Assembly: GCF_006874475.1 (NCBI RefSeq)
Contig: NZ_VIRM01000009.1
Coordinates: forward strand, 62,001 to 126,000
Direction: 5' to 3'
Length of the DNA: 64,000 nt
DNA from: Microbispora hainanensis
Lineage (GTDB): Bacteria; Actinomycetota; Actinomycetes; Streptosporangiales; Streptosporangiaceae
Position 1 is the stretch's first letter, and every line of letters begins with the position of its first letter. The translations under genes were made by a program, and so were the position numbers. Below are positions 35,526 to 42,422 of this stretch, in pieces. The notes below the pieces were generated by a model that saw nothing but the letters and a program-made list of their open reading frames with translations, ran no database searches and was not told the origin of the DNA.

Positions 35526-38407
35526 GGGCAGAACCCCAACGCGCTCACCGTGACCCCCTCGCTCTCGTACACCACATAAAGATCGCGCACTCCCGCGGCT
35601 CCCGCCAGAGGGGTGCTCACCTCCACGAAATCATGCCTGGTCGCGGTGGGCGGAATGCTGACCGCGCCGGCGACCTCGCCGATCAGAGGATCGTCGAGCC
35701 GCAGCGTGACCACGCCGCCCTCGTCGCTCGCCACCGCGAGCAGGCAGGCCGACGGGCCCTGATCACCGAAGCCCCCGCCGCAGTCCCCACCGAAGTCCCC
35801 ACCGAAGTCCCCACCGAAGTCCCCACCGAAGTCGCAGTCCTTGAAGGCGATCCACGCCCCCGGTCCCGTGGAGCGGACCGCGTCGCCGGCGTCGAGAGCG
35901 GCGTCGCACAGCACCACACCGTCGTACTCGTCGTGATCGGCCGCGTCCAGTGGCCCCGAGGTCAGGTCGCGCGGCGGGATGCGCTCGCCGCGCACCCGGA
36001 ACGGCGCGCACAGCCGGATGTCCCCCGACGAGGCGCCCACCTGCACCGTGTGCGCGGCCTCCTCGACCACGAACCTGCCCCGCGTCACGTCCCAGAAGGC
36101 GAGGTCGCCGACCGGCACGTCCACCGACACCGTACGGCTCTCGCCCGGCGCGAGCCGCACCTTGACGAAGCCGCGCAGCTGGCGCAGGGGCTGCTTCACC
36201 CGGGAGCGCCGCTGGTGGGTGTAGAACTGCACGACCTCCTCCCCCGCGCGTCCGCCCTCGTTCGTCACGGTCACCCAGATGGTCAGCGTGTCGCCCTCGG
36301 CGAGGTCGGCCGACGACAGCTCCAGGCCGGAGTAGGCGAAGCGGGTGTAGCTCAGGCCGTGCCCGAACGGATAGAGCGACCGGCCACGGTAGTAGAGGTA
36401 GGTGGCGTCGCAGGCGATGATGTCGTAGTCGAGCAGGTCGGGCAGCTCGGCGGCCGAGCGATACCACGTCTGGGTGAGCCGGCCGCCCGGGTCCTCGTCG
36501 CCGAGCAGCACCTCGGCGAGCGCGTGGCCGTACTCCTGGCCCCCGTGGGCCGACCAGACGATCGCGGGCAGGTGCTCCTGCGCCCAGGTCACGGCGAAGG
36601 GGTAGCCGCTGGAGACCACCAGCACGGTCGCCGGGTTGGCCGCGTGGACGGCCTTCAGCAGGGCCTCCTGCCGCTCGGGCAGCGCCAGCGTCGCGCGGTC
36701 TTCGGTCTCGCGGCCGTTCACCAGCGGGTGGTCGCCGAGCACGACGATCGCGACGTCGGCGCGGGCCGCCGCCTCCGCCGCGCGGGCCGCGCCGCTCTCG
36801 ACGGGCTCCAGGGCCAGCACGGACGCGGTGTCGGGGTCGTCGGTCGTGCGCACGACGCCGCCGGTCACGGTGACGTACCGGCCCGAGGAGATGTTGCGCA
36901 GCACCACGCCCCGCGGCCGCTCCTCGATCCGGAAGGTCTGGCGCACCTCCCAGCCGTTCGGCCCCGGCTGGTCGTTGGACAGCACGCCGTCCTCGCCCGC
37001 CGACACGTGCCGCCCGTTGGCGCAGGACCGGAACGCGTACGCGCCGCCGCCCCAGTCGAACACGTCGAAGCAGGAGCGCTCGCTCCCGACGTACAGCGGC
37101 CCTCCGGCGGGGTCGGCGGACGCGCCGACATACCCGCCCTCGGTGCGCAGCGCCACCCGGTCGACGCCCTCGCAGTAGACGGTCTCGCACCGCCCGGCGA
37201 GCCCCGCCAGGGCCGTGACCTGGTAGGGCAGCGTGCCGCTGTACCAGTCCTCGAACAGCGCGTCGGCCAGCGGGCCGATCACCGCGACCGTACGCGGGGC
37301 CGCCAGCGGCAGCAGGCCGTCGTTCTTGAGCAGGGTGATCGACTGGCGGGCCGCCTTCCGCGCGAGCCGCCGGTGCTCGGGACTGTTGACGACGTCGTGG
37401 GTGATGTCGTCGTACGGCGTGGCGGGGTCGAACTCGCCCAGGCGCACCCGGATCGACAGCGCGTGCCGGGCGGCGGCGTCGATGTCGGCCTCGGTCAGCA
37501 GGCCGCGATCGAGCGCGGTCCTGACGTGGCCCAGGGTGGCGGCGGTGTCGGCGTCGTCCTGGGTGAAGCTGTCCAGCCCGGCCTTGATCGCGTGCGCGTA
37601 CGCCTCGGGCAGGTCCTTGTGGTAGCCCTGCGGCCCGGCGAGGTTACCTGGCGCGTACGCGTCGCTGACCACGAGGACGTCGTCGGGCGCCCACGTCCGC
37701 AGGTGGCCGGCGATCAGCGGCGACAGGTGGGCCGGCCGGCCGTTGACGAGGTTGTACGACGGCATGACGGCCACCGCGGCCCCGGCCTCCAGCGCCGGGC
37801 GGAACGCCTTGAGCTCGTATTCGTGCAGCACGCGCGGCGGCAGCGCACTGGAGGTCACGCACCGGTCGGTCTCGTTGTTGTAGCCGAGGAAGTGCTTCAG
37901 CGTGGGCGCGGTCTTCAGCACGGCCTGGCCCCCGCGCAGGCCGCTCGCGTAGGCCGTGCCCATCACCCCGGTCAGCCAGGGGTCCTCGGAGTAACCCTCC
38001 TCGTTGCGGCCCCAGCGCGGGTCGCGCAGCGGGTTGACCACCGGTGCCCAGACGTTGCGGCCCACGCTCTGCGGGTCCTTGTGGTGGAAGGCCATGACCT
38101 CGTCGCCGGTCGCCTCCCCCACCTGGCGGACCAGGTCCGGGTTCCAGGTGCTGGCGAGGCCGACGGCCTGGGGGAACACGGTGGCGGGGCCGTGCCAGGC
38201 CAGGCCGTGCAGGGCCTCGGTGCCGGTGCGGAAGCCCCGCAGGCCGAGCCGCTCCACCGGCGCCTGGTATTGGTGCAGCAGGCCGATCTTCTCGTCGAGC
38301 GTGAGCCTGCCGAGCAGGTCGTCCACCCGTTCGGCGGGAGACAGCGCGGGGTTCCGGAATGCCGGGTCCTGGTCGTGTCTCGCCGGTTCGTTCATCTGGA
38401 GACTCAC
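35522..38407 (-). CDS. GH3 beta-glycosidase with fascin-like insertion, apparently cytoplasmic
   Basis: The product is about 961 residues. The GH3 N-domain runs to about 330, with GYSEDPWLTGVMGTAYASGL and nucleophile D in VLVVSDAYAPGN. The GH3 C-domain has LLKNDGLLPL and the NGRETEDRATLALPE acid/base region. Between them (about 415-540) lies a fascin-like beta-trefoil (SFDVF-type CFDVFDWGGGAYAFRSCANGRHVSA). An FN3-like domain (VTVTNEGGRAGEEVVQFY) and a CBM6-like end follow. There is no signal peptide: it starts MSLQMNEPARHDQDPAF. It is paralogous to the secreted enzyme at 48110. A 12-bp repeat near the C-terminus encodes FGGD units. First gene of the GH3-LacI-GH1 operon; start GTG 38407 or ATG 38395. 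Confidence 0.88.
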   Translation of the reverse strand: MSLQMNEPARHDQDPAFRNPALSPAERVDDLLGRLTLDEKIGLLHQYQAPVERLGLRGFRTGTEALHGLAWHGPATVFPQAVGLASTWNPDLVRQVGEATGDEVMAFHHKDPQSVGRNVWAPVVNPLRDPRWGRNEEGYSEDPWLTGVMGTAYASGLRGGQAVLKTAPTLKHFLGYNNETDRCVTSSALPPRVLHEYELKAFRPALEAGAAVAVMPSYNLVNGRPAHLSPLIAGHLRTWAPDDVLVVSDAYAPGNLAGPQGYHKDLPEAYAHAIKAGLDSFTQDDADTAATLGHVRTALDRGLLTEADIDAAARHALSIRVRLGEFDPATPYDDITHDVVNSPEHRRLARKAARQSITLLKNDGLLPLAAPRTVAVIGPLADALFEDWYSGTLPYQVTALAGLAGRCETVYCEGVDRVALRTEGGYVGASADPAGGPLYVGSERSCFDVFDWGGGAYAFRSCANGRHVSAGEDGVLSNDQPGPNGWEVRQTFRIEERPRGVVLRNISSGRYVTVTGGVVRTTDDPDTASVLALEPVESGAARAAEAAARADVAIVVLGDHPLVNGRETEDRATLALPERQEALLKAVHAANPATVLVVSSGYPFAVTWAQEHLPAIVWSAHGGQEYGHALAEVLLGDEDPGGRLTQTWYRSAAELPDLLDYDIIACDATYLYYRGRSLYPFGHGLSYTRFAYSGLELSSADLAEGDTLTIWVTVTNEGGRAGEEVVQFYTHQRRSRVKQPLRQLRGFVKVRLAPGESRTVSVDVPVGDLAFWDVTRGRFVVEEAAHTVQVGASSGDIRLCAPFRVRGERIPPRDLTSGPLDAADHDEYDGVVLCDAALDAGDAVRSTGPGAWIAFKDCDFGGDFGGDFGGDFGGDCGGGFGDQGPSACLLAVASDEGGVVTLRLDDPLIGEVAGAVSIPPTATRHDFVEVSTPLAGAAGVRDLYVVYESEGVTVSALGFCP
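35784..35831. repeat. Four perfect 12-bp tandem units (FGGD)
   Basis: Four identical copies of TCCCCACCGAAG encode Gly-Gly-Asp-Phe on the minus strand. They lie in the linker between the FN3-like part and the carbohydrate-binding end of the GH3 protein. Degenerate copies flank both sides. The paralogue at 48110 has no such repeat at the equivalent place. Confidence 0.9.
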
Positions 38408-38415
38408 CCTTCGCG

Positions 38416-38429
38416 TCGAAGCGCTTCGA
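38416..38429. promoter_or_regulatory. LacI operator, proximal copy
   Basis: TCGAAGCGCTTCGA is a perfect 14-bp palindrome with central CG, 9 bp upstream of the GH3 GTG start and overlapping its ribosome-binding region. It is identical to the copy at 38501-38514. Confidence 0.8.
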
Positions 38430-38500
38430 TGACCTGCCGAAAAACGCGCCCATGAGGGGCGTCGCGAGGATCCGCATGTTCGGTTGAGGAAGCGCTGTCG

Positions 38501-38514
38501 TCGAAGCGCTTCGA
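38501..38514. promoter_or_regulatory. LacI operator, promoter-overlapping copy
   Basis: This is a second identical TCGAAGCGCTTCGA. It lies just downstream of a candidate -10 (TAACCC on the minus strand, 38517-38522), itself 16 bp from a -35-like TTTACA (38539-38544). The centres of the two operators are exactly 85 bp apart, about eight helical turns, which would allow a repression loop. Confidence 0.8.
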
Positions 38515-38516
38515 AA

Positions 38517-38544
38517 GGGTTACCACAAGTTTCCGGCGTGTAAA
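38517..38544 (-). promoter_or_regulatory. Candidate promoter of GH3-LacI-GH1 operon
   Basis: On the minus strand a TTTACA -35 and a TAACCC -10 are separated by 16 nt and followed within 3 nt by the distal operator. The -10 is a weak match. Support comes mainly from the operator position. Confidence 0.45.
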
Positions 38545-38835
38545 TCCGGGCTTATCCGGAAGAGTGCCCTCATCCTCGGCTCAGGTCAAGACCCTTGTTC
38601 GCACCGGTTTCACCTCGATGTCCACATCGACGTCCGGCGGATGCGGAGCCGGGCGCGGGCCGCGTGCGGGGAGGGCGGCGGGCTGTAGGGCGAAGGCGCG
38701 CGCGGGGCCATACGCCGGCCCTGGCGCTGAGGCGGGCGCGGGCCGCGTGCGGGGGGCGCGGGCTGTACGCGGAGCCGGGCGCGGACCGGGAGTCCCGGCC
38801 GGTCCGCGCCCGCGCTTCCCGCCGATGCTCGTGTG
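38545..38835. other. Intergenic region with GC-rich direct repeats
   Basis: There is no credible gene between the GH3 promoter and the beta-propeller gene stop. An extremely GC-rich stretch contains a 21-bp exact direct repeat (38651-38671 and 38734-38754; starts GGGCGCGGGCC) with similar flanks. It ends in the terminator hairpin at 38777-38811. Open frames here have no recognisable protein features. Confidence 0.6.
38777..38811 (-). terminator. Terminator hairpin of beta-propeller gene
   Basis: A perfect 13-bp stem (GGGCGCGGACCGG / CCGGTCCGCGCCC) has a 9-nt loop, 24 bp beyond the stop of the gene at 38836. Confidence 0.75.
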
Positions 38836-39795
38836 TCAGCCGACGATCTGCAGCAGTGCCTGCCGCCTGGCCGCGGCCGGTTCGGTCAGCCGCTGCACCT
38901 GCCTGCCGTTCCTGTCGAGCACGACCAGGGTGTTGGCGGTCCGCCCGGCGACCCGGACGACGAGGCGGCCGTCGCGCAGGTAGCAGGCGCCGATGAGCGA
39001 GCCCTTCACCGGGATGGCGACCTTCTTTCCGGTGGCCACGTCGACCACGGCCGGGCGGAAGCTCCCCGGCCAGGAGCCGTCGCCCCCCGGCGCGTTCCTC
39101 GACAGCGGCGCCACGACGACCTTCGAGCCGTCGGGAGACAGGCTCTGCACGTGGTTGGCGAGGCCGACGCCCTTGACCTTGGACGCCTTGCCGGTCTTCA
39201 CGTCGAGGCGGTACACGCCCTCGGTCGTCCCGGCGTACCCGGCGAGGTAGCGGCCGTCGGCCGACCAGGCCAGGTGGCACAGCCCGAGGGTCGTGCCCGC
39301 CTTCCCGCGGCCCTTGCCGTCGGCGCCGACGACCGAGATCGACCGCGCGTCCGAGTTGCCCTTCCCTACGTACGCGACCCGCCGCGAGTCGGGCGACCAG
39401 ACCGGAGTCGCACACGGGAACCCGGCCGCGGCGCCCTTGGCCGCGGTCGTGACCCTGCGGCCGTCGCCGACCCGCACATACCCGGCGCTGGTGATCCAGG
39501 CGAGCTTCCTGCCGTCGGGGGATGCGGAGAACTGACCCGTCATCGGCATGGCGCCCAGCTTCGTGAAGCCCTTGCCGGGCTCGTAACGGCTGACCGGGAA
39601 ACCCTCCTTGTCGTACGACAGGTAGACGGCGACCCCGGTGAGGGGCTTGGGCGCGGCGGAGACGGCGGCCGGAGCGGCGGCGGGCGTGGCCAGCGCGGGA
39701 ACGGCCAGCGCGGGGGTGGCGAATGCCGGGGTGGCCAGCGCGGCCGTGAGCGTGGCGCAGACCGCGGCGGCGGGCAGCAGGCGTGTGTTCATCAT
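38836..39795 (-). CDS. Secreted WD40/TolB-like beta-propeller protein
   Basis: The 319-residue protein has a signal peptide (MNTRLLPAAAVCATLTAALATPAFA). A low-complexity Ala-Thr-Pro-rich stretch follows. The body has repeats of WD40-like/PD40 type: FSASPDGRKLAWIT, PVWSPDSRRVAYVG, LAWSADGRYLAGYA and QSLSPDGSKVVVAP. Two adjacent ATG codons (39795, 39792) can start translation. The upstream frame to 40146 is Arg/Pro-rich and not coding. The role is unknown; PD40 propellers often bind proteins or sugars at the cell surface. A strong terminator follows. Confidence 0.8.
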   Translation of the reverse strand: MMNTRLLPAAAVCATLTAALATPAFATPALAVPALATPAAAPAAVSAAPKPLTGVAVYLSYDKEGFPVSRYEPGKGFTKLGAMPMTGQFSASPDGRKLAWITSAGYVRVGDGRRVTTAAKGAAAGFPCATPVWSPDSRRVAYVGKGNSDARSISVVGADGKGRGKAGTTLGLCHLAWSADGRYLAGYAGTTEGVYRLDVKTGKASKVKGVGLANHVQSLSPDGSKVVVAPLSRNAPGGDGSWPGSFRPAVVDVATGKKVAIPVKGSLIGACYLRDGRLVVRVAGRTANTLVVLDRNGRQVQRLTEPAAARRQALLQIVG

Positions 39796-40005
39796 GGTCC
39801 AATTCGTCGGCAGTGCAATGTTCGACGCCTCGCGCCCCGGCCGGGTTCGCAGGCGCTCGATTCCGTTACACCTGCCGCCGGGACCGATGCATCGGGCGCA
39901 TGGGTCTGCCCCCGGCACCGCGCAGAGCGGTGCCCACAGCCCGGCGCGCGGCGGTCGCGGCAAGGGTTGCGGCGGACGGCCTGACCCCCCACGCCCCGGC
40001 GTCCG

Positions 40006-40040
40006 CCGCCCGCGGTGTCGGCGGCGGGAGTTGCGGGCGG
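40006..40040 (-). terminator. Possible terminator of ROK gene
   Basis: CCGCCCGC and GCGGGCGG pair as a perfect 8-bp stem around a 19-nt loop, 9 bp past the ROK stop. An alternative overlapping hairpin (GGCGGACG / CGTCCGCC, 39971-40007) is possible. Confidence 0.4.
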
Positions 40041-40048
40041 GGTGAGGG

Positions 40049-41260
40049 TCAGCGTTGGGCGGGCAGGCGGCCGGAGTCGACCGAGTCGAGCACCCGTGCG
40101 GCGGCCCCGAGCGCGGCGGCGCCGTACCCGAGCGTGGACACCTCAAGGCGGCAGCCTCCCCCGCCCGGGGCGAGCACCCTGCCGTACATCTCCTCCTCCG
40201 CGCACGCGACGAGCCAGGGCGCCAGCGGCACGTAGTAGCCCCCGAGGATCACGACCTCCGGGTTGAGCATGTTGGCCACGGCGGCCATTCCTCTGCCGAG
40301 GTGGCGTCCCACGTCCTCCAGCAGCGCGAGGATGTCCCGTTCGCCGTTGCGTGCGCGCCGTACGACCTCGTCGATTTCGAGTTCGAGCTCGGACGGCGAG
40401 GCGTCGGGCGCGGTGTGCGCGAGGATCGCGCCGATCCCGGCGACGGCCTCCAGGCAGCCGCGCCGGCCGCAGCGGCAGGTGGGCCCGGCGGGATCGAGCT
40501 CGATGTGGCCGATCTCGCCGCTGTAGCCCTGCCCGCCCCGCCTGAGCCGGCCGTCCATGACGATGCCCGCGCCCACGCCGACCTCGCCGGTCACGTAGAC
40601 GAGGTTGGCGGCGTTGCGGTGGGGCCCGAACCGGTGCTCCGCCAGGGCGGCGAGGTTGGCGTCGTTGTCCACCAGCACGGGGAAACCGGGGTCGCGCAGC
40701 GCCTTGGTGAGGTCGCCCGCCAGGTCCGCGTCGCGCCAGCCCAGGTTGGGGGCGACCCGCACGTTCCCGTTGACGTCGACGAGACCGGGCACGGCCACGG
40801 TCAGGCCGAGCACCTGCCGGGCCTCCTTGGTCATGCGGCTGATGACCCGCCGGGCGAGCGCCGCCATGGCGACGACCGCCTGCCCCGCGCTGGAGGTGCC
40901 GCCGGGGAAGGACCGCCGCCAGTTGAGGAGCTCCTCGCCCTTGAGGTCGACCGCGACCGCCGTGATGTAGTCGACGTTGACCTCGATGCCGATCGCGGCG
41001 TACGGCGAGCCGTCCAGGACGAGCATGGTGGCGGGCCGGCCCACGCGGTGCTCGGTCAGGCCGGTCTCGCGGAGCAGGCGCCGGTCGATGAGGTCGGCGA
41101 CCAGGCTGGACACCGTGGCCTTGTTGAGGCCCGTCGAGGCGGCGATGTCGGCGCGCGAACAGGGGGCGTTCTCCCTGACGAACCGCAGCACGACGGCAAG
41201 GTTGGTCGCCCGCACGTCGGTGAAGTCGGCCGGCTGTGGCCCGTTGTGCGATGTGATCAA
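40049..41260 (-). CDS. ROK-family transcriptional regulator (NagC/XylR type)
   Basis: The 403-residue protein has an N-terminal winged helix (NLAVVLRFVRENAPCSRADIAA, GLNKATVSSLVADLIDR). The ROK sugar-kinase-like domain has the ATP-like/sugar region IGIEVNVDYITAVAVDL, VDNDANLAALAEHRFG and the zinc motif CRCGRRGCLE. Such regulators sense monosaccharides such as xylose, glucose or N-acetylglucosamine. An inverted repeat TTTGTTT-N7-AAACTAA lies about 180 bp upstream. No transporter is adjacent; the alpha-xylosidase operon at 48.1-56.6 kb is a possible target (inference). Confidence 0.88.
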   Translation of the reverse strand: MITSHNGPQPADFTDVRATNLAVVLRFVRENAPCSRADIAASTGLNKATVSSLVADLIDRRLLRETGLTEHRVGRPATMLVLDGSPYAAIGIEVNVDYITAVAVDLKGEELLNWRRSFPGGTSSAGQAVVAMAALARRVISRMTKEARQVLGLTVAVPGLVDVNGNVRVAPNLGWRDADLAGDLTKALRDPGFPVLVDNDANLAALAEHRFGPHRNAANLVYVTGEVGVGAGIVMDGRLRRGGQGYSGEIGHIELDPAGPTCRCGRRGCLEAVAGIGAILAHTAPDASPSELELEIDEVVRRARNGERDILALLEDVGRHLGRGMAAVANMLNPEVVILGGYYVPLAPWLVACAEEEMYGRVLAPGGGGCRLEVSTLGYGAAALGAAARVLDSVDSGRLPAQR

Positions 41261-41570
41261 TGTCCGCCCCGTTCCCGCTCGGGCTCATCATGCCGCAATT
41301 GCGAGCAATTTGACACGACAGCGGCGGCCGGAATCGTGGCGCGCACGGACGCGCGGGCAGTCCCGCGCCCGGCTTGACACCGGCCACCGGCCCCAGCGCC
41401 TCCCGGGTAACCTGGTGGCACTCGACTCCTCCGACATTTGTTTGGCTAAGAAACTAACTAAAGACTACCGTGCAGCGTCATGTGAATCCAGGGGCAGGCA
41501 CCCGGGTGAGACGAGGGGCGCGGGCGGATCCCGGAGCAACCGGAGTGCAAACGGGAATCAACCGCCATAG
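41261..41570. other. Divergent intergenic region of ROK gene and 41571 gene
   Basis: About 310 bp without a gene. It has an AT-rich island around 41430-41465 in otherwise GC-rich DNA, with the inverted repeat described separately. It must contain both divergent promoters. I see no small RNA or riboswitch structure that can be supported. Confidence 0.5.
41437..41457. promoter_or_regulatory. Candidate ROK operator
   Basis: TTTGTTT and AAACTAA are inverted half-sites separated by 7 nt (GGCTAAG). They lie in the only AT-rich patch between the divergent ROK gene and the 41571 gene. XylR-type ROK operators use TTAGTTT-like half-sites, so this is a plausible autoregulatory site. Confidence 0.5.
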
Positions 41571-41933
41571 GTGAGTCTGAGCACCGTGAAGAGGGACATC
41601 TCGCATTACCTCGGCGAATTGCTCGTGTGGGAGATCGAGGACTATCTCCGTGCCCGCTCGGCCCGGCCGGAGCGGGCCCGGGTGGCCCGCATCCGGGTGC
41701 CCGACCGGCCGGCGGCCGAGACGGTCGCCGCCGACCTGGAGGCGGGTGGCAGTTTCTACGCCGCGGCGAGGCGGGCCATGGCGCTGGGCATGACCCTGCC
41801 GGACGACCTGTTCTGCGTGGTGACCAGGGACGAGCACCCGGAGGTGTTCGAGGCAGTGCCCGGCACCACGCTGCCGCCGAAGCGCGAGGGCGAGGGATTC
41901 CTCATCATCCGCCTGGTCGCGTTCGAGCCCTGA
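41571..41933 (+). CDS. Hypothetical protein, about 120 residues
   Basis: The product is soluble and rich in Arg/Glu. VWEIEDYLRARSARPERARVARIRV suggests a basic helix, followed by AGGSFYAAARRAMALGMTLPDD and a beta-strand end FLIIRLVAFEP. Codon bias is normal for the region. No family is recognised. The start is uncertain: GTG 41571 has no clear ribosome binding site; GTG 41586 has AGGTGAG 9-10 nt upstream and would give 115 residues. It is divergent from the ROK regulator. Confidence 0.6.
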   Translation: MSLSTVKRDISHYLGELLVWEIEDYLRARSARPERARVARIRVPDRPAAETVAADLEAGGSFYAAARRAMALGMTLPDDLFCVVTRDEHPEVFEAVPGTTLPPKREGEGFLIIRLVAFEP

Positions 41934-42102
41934 GCGGGTTGCGCGGCATGAGGGCCTCCGGCGGGAGTGGATCCCGCGCGGAGGCCCTCATGACCGTCAA
42001 GCCGGCCCGCCGTTCTCGGTCGCGTCCGACAAGATCATGGCCCTGCTGCGCGCGGCCCGGGCGGCGCCGCGATCGCGACGGGCAGCATGTGCCAGACGCT
42101 CC

Positions 42103-42357
42103 CTAGCGTGCGACGGCGCCCGTGACCTCTCGGTCGACAATCCTGGTCGCACCCGCCTCCCGGGCGCAGTGCGCGCAGCAGAACCAGCGGCCGTCGAACT
42201 CCGAGCCGTGGCCCACGATGCGGCACCCGCAGTGCTCGCACACGGGAGCCATCCGGCTGATGGCGCATTCGAAGCTGTCGAAGACGTGCACCGCTCCCTG
42301 GGAGTGCACTTCGAAGGCCATGTCGTAATCGTTGCCACAGACCTCACAGGTAGCCAT
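42103..42357 (-). CDS. Small zinc-ribbon protein, conserved in actinobacteria
   Basis: The 84-residue protein has three Cys clusters: CEVCG near residue 4, CEHCGC near residue 40 and FCCAHC near residue 60. These could hold one or two zinc ions. The N-terminal MATCEVCGNDYDMAFEV and FECAISRMAPVCEHCG are typical of a conserved hypothetical of actinobacteria. It lies downstream of the Pro-rich membrane gene. Its G-rich ribosome binding site (GGGGGGAAACC before ATG 42357) sits inside a strong hairpin, so translation may be controlled or the hairpin may end upstream transcription. Confidence 0.8.
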   Translation of the reverse strand: MATCEVCGNDYDMAFEVHSQGAVHVFDSFECAISRMAPVCEHCGCRIVGHGSEFDGRWFCCAHCAREAGATRIVDREVTGAVAR

Positions 42358-42361
42358 GGTT

Positions 42362-42391
42362 TCCCCCCGTCGACTCGCGGTCGAGGGGGGA
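42362..42391 (-). promoter_or_regulatory. Hairpin masking the zinc-ribbon gene's ribosome binding site
   Basis: On the minus strand TCCCCCC-TCGAC pairs with GTCGA-C-GGGGGGA around a 5-nt loop, with one bulged base. The G6 arm is the ribosome binding site of the gene starting at 42357, 5 nt downstream. It could act as terminator of the upstream operon or as a translation switch. No known riboswitch class is recognised. Confidence 0.55.
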
Positions 42392-42422
42392 GATACCCGC
42401 CTAAACCTGCACGAACACCGGC

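Noticed and set aside
39796-40146. N-terminal extension of the beta-propeller gene
   Set aside because: The extension is Arg/Pro-rich, while the signal peptide begins exactly at ATG 39795/39792.
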